Program-made: the position numbers and the translations under genes | Part shown: in pieces, positions 1 to 6,296 of the stretch | Layout: the number at the start of each line of letters is the position of its first letter | Position numbering within the stretch: the stretch's first letter is position 1 | Origin: Thermoproteota archaeon | GTDB lineage: Archaea > Thermoproteota > Thermoprotei_A > Sulfolobales > NBVN01 | Length of the DNA: 34,711 nt | Assembly: GCA_030550455.1 (NCBI GenBank) | Contig: JAUQPH010000012.1 | Span: forward strand, 1 to 34,711 | Direction of reading: 5' to 3' | The notes under the pieces: generated by a model | Seen by the model: only the letters and a program-made list of their open reading frames with translations | Database searches by the model: none | What the model was told of the DNA's origin: nothing

Positions 1-53
1 GAGATGAGGCAATGAAACCAACCAATATAAACCTACATCAGAGCTGAACCCCT
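1..53 (+). repeat. Edge of a dispersed structured element (inverted copy of 15821-15873)
   Basis: Bases 1-53 match the reverse complement of 15821-15873 at 51 of 53 positions; the two differences are at 24 and 35, and similarity stops abruptly at 54. The left part of the copy lies outside the window. In the direction of the putative RNA of the 15821-16063 copy, this is the 3' end. The sharp boundary shared by both copies suggests a discrete inserted unit. Confidence 0.8.
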
Positions 54-424
54 AAGCTGACTAAATCCCACACCACAAACTCAGAAGCCTACAAGAAGTT
101 CTTAAAGAAGTTCCCTTTAGATCGGACCACCGAGGCATCCCTCTCTAAATATAGTGGGGGCTCTTTCGGTCGGTGACAGTCAACAGACTATTACTTTGAT
201 GAGGTGTCTCCACGTCTTAGGCATCGCCCCCGGCTCAGTCATGGTGTCCTTACCGATGAAGTCTGTAGCTTATGCGGAAGCTCCTCTATCCTTCTGGTTC
301 CAACGTCTCTGAGATCTTGCGAAGCATCCTTAAATACGGAGTCGGGAGAGTCCATTAAAGTGTGTAGGTCGAAGCTACAGTAGTTTGACAAGTGTAGTAA
401 GAAAAACACCGTAGAGTGTCTTCC
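54..424. other. Intergenic stretch without a recognised gene
   Basis: No convincing coding frame. A TATA-like CTAAATATAG lies at 143-152 on the plus strand, and TTTAAGG lies on the minus strand near 330-340. A CCGATGAAG segment near 258-266 resembles the (C)CGATGAA segment of the structured element family, so this may hold a further diverged copy, but I cannot define ends or stems. Confidence 0.3.
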
Positions 425-1840
425 TTACTTTCTTCTAGTCTTCCTGACTAAAAGCGCGAGGACAACTGAGATCAGTAAGACTGGTGCGAGGAGTATAGTG
501 AGTGGTGTAAGCTCTCCTCCTCTTGTTTCCGACGTTGCCGTCACTCCCTCAGTTCGCGTAGTTTTCTCTGTTGTTGCCGTAGTCGTCGTAGTCTGTGGTA
601 CTAGTGTAGATGTTGTAGGAGTTAGTGTAGGAGATGGTGTTGTTGAAATCGGTGTTGTAGGGAAGAGCTCCGGAAATTTGTAGTCCAGACTAGCGGCAAC
701 GAGAGGGAAAGGATCTCTGTTTGCGTCGTCTAGAACGTGCGGTTCATCCCCAACGCCATCTCCGTTTCTATCCGGACCGCTGTAGTTACTCCAATAGTTG
801 CCTAAGTAGCTAACGTACTCTTTCCCGCGGTAGAAGTACTTTAGTGGCTCTAGCGAGAACCACCTCTGGCTGTTCCCCACTTCACAAAGGACGCACTTAT
901 AGTTGTAGGTATTGGACAGGAAGTAGTTTAGGTATATTGTGTTGTTCGAGGACTCCTCTAGGTATATTCCGTAACCGTTGCCTGCTACAGTATTTCTTGC
1001 TACGGTATTACTCGAAGACCCAAATAGGCTTATTCCGTAGCTACCGTTCTTTACCCTGTTCTCTACTACCAAGTTACTCGATGATTTATCTAAGACTATG
1101 TTGTGGTTATTGCTTACTAGCTCGTTGAGAGCTACTAGGTTACTCGAAGAATTTACTAAGTTCAAGCCGCACTGGTTACCCGCTAAGGTGTTACCGATGA
1201 GGGTGTTATTAGAGGACTCGATTACCGTAATGCTCCAGTCGTTACCCCTAAATGTGTTGTTCACTACCGCATTGCTAGTGGTCTTTTCAATGCGGAGCGC
1301 CTCGTATGCGTTATCAGTGAACGTGTTGCCAGCTATGGTGTTGTTTGGGGACTCTACGTATACTCCGACCTCTATGTTTCCTTCTACGATGTTCCCAAGT
1401 ATAGAGTTATCTAGGGAAGCAGGGATATAGAGTCCGATCACGTTCCTTGAGATAGTGTTATTAGCTATCGTATTGCGGCTAGAGGGCCACACTAGGATAA
1501 CGCCCCACCTGTAGTTTACTACCTTCACGTTCTTGATCACCGAACCCGAGCCCTTCACTTCTACACCAGCACCTTCGCTAAAGCCGGAGACCGTGAAGCC
1601 CCTCCCGTCAAGCACTACTCCATCGGACACTATACTAATACAGGAAAACTTGTTTTCACTCACTCCAGAAACGTCCTTCTCCAGAATGTAGTATCCTGGC
1701 TTATCGATCTTCAAGCAGCTCGATATACCTACTGCGGCTACGGCCGTAGAGTAACCATGACTGAGCACAGCAGCAAAAGACACTAGTAACACCATTAGAA
1801 CTAAGCCCACCAGAAGATAATCCGCAGACTTAGAGTACAA
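425..1840 (-). CDS. NosD-like parallel beta-helix surface protein, C-terminally anchored
   Basis: 471 residues. An N-terminal hydrophobic segment (about 9-30) looks like a signal peptide or anchor. A cysteine pair (SSCLKI and FSCISI) frames the start of the solenoid, as in archaeal NosD-type proteins. From about 60 to 330 there are short repeats of the type SSNNTIxxNxxxxNxxGI, the pattern of right-handed beta-helix proteins. A Thr/Ser-rich stalk (about 393-445) leads to a single membrane segment (about 447-466) ending in RKTRRK. This is the layout of an extracellular domain on a glycosylated stalk, with the C terminus inside. The start is TTG; a TATA box (TTTATAAG, plus-strand 1871-1878) gives a leader of only about 10 bases. 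The ligand is unknown: such folds bind carbohydrates or act as adhesins, and copper chaperoning is not implied. Confidence 0.8.
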   Translation of the reverse strand: MYSKSADYLLVGLVLMVLLVSFAAVLSHGYSTAVAAVGISSCLKIDKPGYYILEKDVSGVSENKFSCISIVSDGVVLDGRGFTVSGFSEGAGVEVKGSGSVIKNVKVVNYRWGVILVWPSSRNTIANNTISRNVIGLYIPASLDNSILGNIVEGNIEVGVYVESPNNTIAGNTFTDNAYEALRIEKTTSNAVVNNTFRGNDWSITVIESSNNTLIGNTLAGNQCGLNLVNSSSNLVALNELVSNNHNIVLDKSSSNLVVENRVKNGSYGISLFGSSSNTVARNTVAGNGYGIYLEESSNNTIYLNYFLSNTYNYKCVLCEVGNSQRWFSLEPLKYFYRGKEYVSYLGNYWSNYSGPDRNGDGVGDEPHVLDDANRDPFPLVAASLDYKFPELFPTTPISTTPSPTLTPTTSTLVPQTTTTTATTEKTTRTEGVTATSETRGGELTPLTILLAPVLLISVVLALLVRKTRRK

Positions 1841-1870
1841 TAGTTTTACCCACGGATACGCTAGCCAACC

Positions 1871-1878
1871 CTTATAAA
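1871..1878 (-). promoter_or_regulatory. TATA box of the beta-helix gene
   Basis: Minus-strand TTTATAAG preceding GGGTTGG. Its centre is about 35 bases before the TTG start at 1840, giving a very short leader, as is common in crenarchaea. Confidence 0.55.
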
Positions 1879-1933
1879 CTTATGTCAAAGCGCATGAAAA
1901 CCCCAGCTTACGAAGCCAGTCGACCTTACGAAG

Positions 1934-2141
1934 TTCGGATTTAACAATAGTCGATATGGTATGATGTCGACTCTAAGCTTCATAAACCTAGAGACTCCTT
2001 TCACTGTCTCCATATCATCGGCTTCCATCCTTTCGCTGTGACCCCTACCTACAGCTCTCCCTCGTAGTCTACCTTGGGTTCACGACTGTGGGAAAACTTC
2101 AGTCCTAACCTGCCAGAGGTATATGTTTATGGATTCGACTA
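1934..2141 (-). repeat. Structured dispersed element, diverged copy
   Basis: Aligns base by base, without large gaps over about 140 bases, with 33951-34110. Shared landmarks are an opening GTTCGGRTTT, GATRTGGTWTGATRTCGA, TCATCGG, CCCCTACCYACAGCT and TTCACRRCTGTGGG. The left end is TTCGGATTT at 1934; the right end (TATATG...GGATTCGAC) is near 2141. In the minus-strand RNA sense the hairpin GAGAC/GUCUC (1991-1995 with 2006-2010) sits exactly where the other copy has GGGCACC/GGUGCCC, so pairing is kept while sequence changes. A TATA-like segment lies near 2118-2135, but this copy looks more decayed than 33951-34235. Confidence 0.7.
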
Positions 2142-2345
2142 GTTCTCACATATTGACGTCTGGAAGTGCACGGGAAGTTGAGCTCTGCTTGCAGATACTA
2201 ATACTACAGCTCCACTACTGCTTTAACCCCCACTGAAGACCGTCAGCGTGGTTTAGAGGCTAACTCACCGAGCACCAAGGTATTTACGTAGTAAGAGCTT
2301 TGATCTCGAAGTTACTCGACGCTGTGTAACTGATTTCCAAGAGGG

Positions 2346-2678
2346 TTAAGCTGGGGAGATCATAGTCCACGTTCTCCCCTGCTTAGCATACCTGCTCCTC
2401 ACTTCCTTGTAGATGTTCATCACCTCCTTTAGGAAATCTGTGTCTTCGAACAGTATCTTTCCTTCTTCTAGTATCTCGATAATGAACGTGCTTCCTTCTC
2501 TAAGCTTTTTAAGAAAGCTTTCTGTGTTAAAGCCTATTGGATGTACTCTCGCGAAGCCGATGTTACGGAGTACCGCGAAGCACTCTCTTGGGTCTCTAGG
2601 GAGGTCGTCAGCAACTACGAGGACGTCTATATCGCTCCAGTCCGTATAGTCTCCTCTCGCTCTAGACCCAAACAACAC
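2346..2678 (-). CDS. MNT-type nucleotidyltransferase domain protein (partner of HEPN)
   Basis: 110 residues from the GTG at 2678. Opens directly with the pol-beta superfamily signature LFGSRARGDYTDWSDIDVLV, whose GS and DxD carry nucleotide and metal binding. The frame stays open upstream through residues ending ...KLKLRLVV, so about 20 N-terminal residues are probably missing. The only candidate start there is an unusual CTG at 2741, which would overlap the end of the HEPN gene at 2731. This family (MntA-like) AMPylates and neutralises HEPN toxins. It is read from the same transcript as the HEPN gene just upstream. The function is inferred from the pairing. Confidence 0.85.
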   Translation of the reverse strand: MLFGSRARGDYTDWSDIDVLVVADDLPRDPRECFAVLRNIGFARVHPIGFNTESFLKKLREGSTFIIEILEEGKILFEDTDFLKEVMNIYKEVRSRYAKQGRTWTMISPA

Positions 2679-2730
2679 TACCAGTCTCAGCTTTAGCTTA
2701 CTTCTATAGTTTTCTACTAGGTTGCTTAAC

Positions 2731-3114
2731 TCACTTAACAGTAGACTTCACCCAATCAATTATCTTACTCATGCACGAAAGACATCCTTCCGCATCCTCC
2801 TTCGTGTAGTAATCCGATGGAGTTCCTTCATCGTAAACGTCTGGGTACCTTGATGGAATGTAGTGCTTGTCTAAGTATAGAACGCACTGCTTGATCTCTT
2901 CTGGAACCTCGACCTGCGCCTCAGATAGGAGGAACAGTAGCGAGTGTCCTCTCCTCTCTTTGTGAAGATAGTTTAAGAGAGCTTTAATAGCCTTCTCAGC
3001 AGCTTGGTGAGACTCAAAGCATACTTCTTCAAATATACCTTCACGGTAGTTAGCTAAAGCTGACATAGCGTTTCTCTCTGACTGCTTCAACCAATCCCTA
3101 AATCGAGAAACCAT
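2731..3114 (-). CDS. HEPN domain protein (putative toxin of HEPN/MNT pair)
   Basis: 127 residues and almost entirely helical. The core has the family pattern CFESHQAAEKAIKALL (about 52-67), then RRGHSLLFLL and the C-terminal HYIPSRYPD. HEPN proteins are RNases or RNA-binding toxins. I do not see a clean Rx4-6H catalytic motif (the nearest is RRGH), so nuclease activity is uncertain. The ATG start at 3114 lies about 31 bases after a TATA-like ATTATTAAAC (plus 3141-3150), consistent with leaderless transcription. It is followed immediately by the MNT gene. Confidence 0.85.
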   Translation of the reverse strand: MVSRFRDWLKQSERNAMSALANYREGIFEEVCFESHQAAEKAIKALLNYLHKERRGHSLLFLLSEAQVEVPEEIKQCVLYLDKHYIPSRYPDVYDEGTPSDYYTKEDAEGCLSCMSKIIDWVKSTVK

Positions 3115-3140
3115 ATTTACCGCCGCTTAAGCTACTCAAT

Positions 3141-3150
3141 GTTTAATAAT
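3141..3150 (-). promoter_or_regulatory. TATA-like box of the HEPN/MNT operon
   Basis: Minus-strand ATTATTAAAC, with its centre about 31 bases before the ATG at 3114; supports a leaderless mRNA for the pair. Confidence 0.5.
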
Positions 3151-3281
3151 CTGGACAGCTATTAAAATAAACCACATTACAGTCCCCAACATATTTTCGA
3201 CGACTAATCAGTTCCATAGAGTGGTTTACCATCTTCACAACCCTTGAAGACTAGGCCTTTACTGGAGCAAATAATCTAAAA

Positions 3282-3624
3282 TTGTCTACGCTCTCTGTGA
3301 AATTTACAGAAGTACAGCAGATTTCCACAATGCGTACTACGAAGCGAGCTTTTAGTTTTTACGTAGAGTCAGCAGCGACCAAGGTTTACGCTGTGGAGCG
3401 CTATGGAGATAAGGAGTACTGCGTGATTTGTTTGAGCAGTACGTTTGAGCACATGGTCTGCGACTTAAGAAGTGTCAAGACTTTAACGCAGAGTATTTGA
3501 ATGATATCAGTAGGCACCATGTGCTTAATAGTTTAATGTTGACTAGCGAGGAGGTCTGCACTACCGTACTCTAAATAAGAACTATGTAGCGGTGAACAGC
3601 ATACTGATGGCGCAATTGCGCTAG
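3282..3624 (+). pseudogene. Broken SWIM-zinc-finger-like gene (tentative)
   Basis: The frame from TTG 3282 to TGA 3500 encodes KVYAVERYGDKEYCVICLSS then FEHMVCDL, a pattern like the strands before a SWIM zinc finger. At about 3465 the likely continuation switches frame: from 3467 it reads KKCQDFNAEYLNDISRHHVL and ends at TAA 3572-3574. A further coding-like stretch, KNYVAVNSILMAQLR, follows in a third frame to TAG 3622-3624. The joined product gives C..(K)C.DF...HHVL, close to the CxCx(n)CxH plan but without the second-half cysteine. Two frameshifts and a lost ligand suggest decay. It could instead be a short intact unknown gene of 72 codons. Confidence 0.35.
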
Positions 3625-3801
3625 GGAACACCGTAGAACTCGTTCTCAAGAAGCTATTCAGAAATCGATTCAGCCAGATGTAATCGCTTCATGAGTGCTC
3701 CACTAGGTGCGTACTCCAGTGGTAAGCCGTGGTTATAGATAGACTGTCTGTATGTTGTTTAGTTTTTGGTTTTTCTAGTTATCTGGGTTACTTTAAGGGG
3801 T

Positions 3802-3995
3802 TTCGGGAATCAGCGCAAAGGTATATAGACATCTGCGTGTTTTAGTAGCTGGGAGCCTGTGAGCTGATGAGCCGTTGGCGAGGGACGAGGCTCTGTGAAC
3901 CGCTCTTCGCCGATGGCCCTGGGGAGTATAGCGACCCCCTGGAGCCGTAGGTGGGGAGAAAGGGGATAACCAGGTGGGATGAACCCGTGCCCGAA
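3802..3995 (+). repeat. Structured dispersed element with inward promoter (RNA sense +)
   Basis: Bounded by TTCGGG (3802-3807) and CCCGAA (3990-3995). TATATAG at 3822-3828 would start a transcript near 3851. The G/C-rich body contains TTGGCGA pairing with TCGCCGA, GAGCC/GGCTC, GGGG/CCCC, and the segment GGAGCCGTAGGTGGGG, which matches GGAGCTGTGGGTAGGGG in the minus strand of 33951-34235. A hairpin GTGGG-ATGAA-CCCGT (3974-3988) matches the loop of the other copies. Open frames on the opposite strand here are short, overlapping and compositionally driven, so I treat the region as RNA or repeat. Confidence 0.65.
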
Positions 3996-4044
3996 AAACC
4001 AAAAACAGCTAAAACAGCCAAAAACCCTAGCTAACGGACACGGG
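3984..4044. repeat. Inverted repeat with A-rich loop
   Basis: CCCGTGCCCG (3984-3993) pairs with CGGACACGGG (4035-4044) at nine of ten positions, around an A-rich interior carrying AGCT on both sides. It overlaps the right end of the 3802-3995 element and may be its terminator or an alternative boundary. The stretch from 4045 to the methyltransferase start shows nothing else recognisable beyond the ribosome site. Confidence 0.55.
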
Positions 4045-4311
4045 CAATCACTCCTAAACTTGTACAACACCTCTAAGTTTGATGAATTCCACATGTGTTC
4101 GTGAACTTTGGTAAAGAAGTATAACGGTGAGATAATGAGTTACTTAGAGTTTCATGAAGAATAGAGAAGATGTAGCGTGTAGAAACGGAAGGTCCTAGTC
4201 AACCCTTCAGTTTATTTGCTTAGAGGAAGTATGAAAGAACTGGGTAACTAGCCGCGCTTGCTGAAACTTGTTATTCCTATCTCAACTAGAGAGCTGGGGG
4301 GTGAGTACTAA

Positions 4312-5214
4312 GTGAGTAAGAAGACTAGAACCAGTAGCTTCGGGTCTCCGGGGAGGGTCTCCCATGATTCCACCCCCTTCTACACTAGGAGGCTCTACAG
4401 CGACGTAACACTCCCGGAGCCTTCTCCGGAGGACTTAGTGGAGAATCTCGTTCCTCCAGAGTTCCTCGACAAGATCGTTCTAGGAGATGCTAGAGAGGTT
4501 TTGAGGAAGCTTCCAGATAGGTGTGTTCACCTCGTGGTTACTTCTCCACCCTACAACGTCGGAAAGGAGTACGACGAAGACTTAACGCTCGGAGAGTACC
4601 TTGACTTCATAGAGGAAGTCATGAGGGAAGTGTACAGGGTCTTAGTTTGGGGTGGTAGGATCTGCTTTAACGTAGCGAACCTGGGTAGAAAACCCTACAT
4701 CCCGCTACATGCCTACATAATACAGAGGCTCGAGGAGATAGGGTTCTTACTGAGGGGGGAGGTAATTTGGGATAAGGGAGACGCAGTAAGCGGGTCATCA
4801 ACTGCTTGGGGTAGTTGGTGCTCTGCCACGAACCCACTACTGAGAGACCAGCACGAGTATATCATAGTGGCATCGAAGGGTGACTTCAGGAGGAATAAGG
4901 GGTATAAGGAGGATACTATAACTAAGGAAGAGTTCCTCGAGTTCACTAGGAGCATCTGGAGGTTCCCACCTGAGTCAGCCAAGAAAGTCGGGCACCCTGC
5001 ACCGTTCCCGGAGGAGCTACCGTATAGATGCATTCAGCTCTACACGTTCAAGGAAGACGTGGTACTAGATCCGTTCGTTGGGAGTGGTACTACCTGTGTA
5101 GCAGCTTTAAAGGTGGGGAGGCACTGCGTAGGGATAGATGTTGACGAGAGATATGTTGAGATAGCGAAAAAGAGATTGGAGGAACTCTTAAACAGGAGGA
5201 CATCTTCGGACTAG
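4312..5214 (+). CDS. DNA methyltransferase, beta class, probably N4-cytosine
   Basis: 300 residues. Catalytic motif TSPPY at 77-81 precedes the AdoMet-binding motif DPFVGSGTT at 253-261, the order of class beta enzymes. TSPPY is typical of N4-cytosine methyltransferases, although some N6-adenine enzymes share it. The target-recognition region lies between, about 130-235. The first 40 residues are low-complexity and basic. The start is GTG at 4312 with a strong GGGGGTGA ribosome site 8 bases upstream. No restriction endonuclease or specificity gene adjoins, so it appears to be an orphan (housekeeping, regulatory, or a relic of a restriction system). The recognition sequence cannot be read from the protein. 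Confidence 0.92.
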   Translation: MSKKTRTSSFGSPGRVSHDSTPFYTRRLYSDVTLPEPSPEDLVENLVPPEFLDKIVLGDAREVLRKLPDRCVHLVVTSPPYNVGKEYDEDLTLGEYLDFIEEVMREVYRVLVWGGRICFNVANLGRKPYIPLHAYIIQRLEEIGFLLRGEVIWDKGDAVSGSSTAWGSWCSATNPLLRDQHEYIIVASKGDFRRNKGYKEDTITKEEFLEFTRSIWRFPPESAKKVGHPAPFPEELPYRCIQLYTFKEDVVLDPFVGSGTTCVAALKVGRHCVGIDVDERYVEIAKKRLEELLNRRTSSD

Positions 5215-5345
5215 TTTACGGAAGCTTGCTTACTGGCTCAAGAAAGTAGTTCGCACCGTTTTAGTGGTTGCTGGGTTTACGTACTACTCTAGTAGTCTCT
5301 TTAGTAGCTAGGGAGGAAAGTTAAGATAAAAGAAGTAAGGTAAGT

Positions 5346-6284
5346 TTAACCTGAACCACCTATAGTTACCCTAAGTCCTAGTTTCTCTATTCTCTCTTTG
5401 ATGTAGTTTAGCCTGTCTTCAGATACTCTTTGGACTGATGGCATCTTATACTCTAGGCCTAGCCTCTCGTACTTCTCTTTCACGTCGTGGTAAGGCAATA
5501 GATCTACCCTAATCACCTTGCTTAAGTTAAGTAAGCTAAGTATCTTTTCTATACCCAATACGTTTTTGTCCGTATCTGTTATAGTTGGTATCACTGGGAT
5601 CCTAATGATGACAGGTTTGCCTGCGGAGTTTGCGTACAGCAGGTTATTCAATATGGGCTTATTTGACACACCTGTATATTTGGTGTGCTCTACGTCGTCT
5701 GCTAGCTTTATATCGAAGAGGAGTAAGTCTACTAGATTTAGTACCTTCTTGAATACCGAAGTTGGAGCGTAACCAGAGGTTTCTATAGCTGTATGCACTC
5801 CTCTAGACCTACAGGCTTCCAAAAGCCTCACTAGGAAGTTGGGCTGCATGAGAGGTTCTCCTCCACTAAAGGTAACGCCTCCCCCACTAGCGTCGTAGAA
5901 AGGTATGTCTCTTTCTATTTCGTTCATGACCTCCTCTACGGTCATGACCTTACCTACTAGCCTTATGGCAGTAGTAGGGCAGCGTCTTGCACATGTACCG
6001 CAAAGCTCGCAGAGCTCTCTATTAAATCTAATAACTTTATTCTCTTCGTCAAACAATAGAGCCCTCTTTTTGCACGCTGCTAAGCACGTTTTACAGCGAA
6101 TACACTTATAGGCCAGGTAGACTAGTGAGGGCCTGGTGGTTAGACCTTCTGGATTTTGACACCACCAGCATCTAAGTGGACAACCTTTAAGGAAAACCAG
6201 TGTCCTTATACCTGGTCCATCATATAGAGCAAAGCGCTGTATATCAAATACTACTCCACCAACGGATTTCACTTTACTCGCCAC
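5346..6284 (-). CDS. Glycyl-radical enzyme activase (radical SAM)
   Basis: 312 residues. The radical SAM cluster motif CPLRCWWC (C35, C39, C42) is followed by a ferredoxin-like insert with two four-cysteine sets (C61, C64, C67, C71 and C92, C95, C98, C102). This marks the larger activases of non-pyruvate glycyl radical enzymes (CutD, HpdA and BssD types) rather than short PflA. Then come GGGVTFSGGEPLMQ, the AdoMet-contact GGE motif, and LLFDIK. It abstracts a hydrogen from the glycine of the partner encoded 12 bases upstream, in the same operon. GTG start. The Fe-S clusters and radical chemistry imply an anaerobic cell. Confidence 0.93.
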   Translation of the reverse strand: MASKVKSVGGVVFDIQRFALYDGPGIRTLVFLKGCPLRCWWCQNPEGLTTRPSLVYLAYKCIRCKTCLAACKKRALLFDEENKVIRFNRELCELCGTCARRCPTTAIRLVGKVMTVEEVMNEIERDIPFYDASGGGVTFSGGEPLMQPNFLVRLLEACRSRGVHTAIETSGYAPTSVFKKVLNLVDLLLFDIKLADDVEHTKYTGVSNKPILNNLLYANSAGKPVIIRIPVIPTITDTDKNVLGIEKILSLLNLSKVIRVDLLPYHDVKEKYERLGLEYKMPSVQRVSEDRLNYIKERIEKLGLRVTIGGSG

Positions 6285-6296
6285 CGCGTTAGGATG

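Noticed and set aside
844-1430. Plus-strand frames opposite the beta-helix gene
   Set aside because: They are antisense shadows of the repeated SSNNT codons of the minus-strand gene.
3793-4094. Two overlapping minus-strand frames of 69 and 94 codons
   Set aside because: They overlap each other, have no ribosome site, and coincide with a GC-rich structured element that has a plus-strand TATA box; the Arg/Pro-rich products look compositional.
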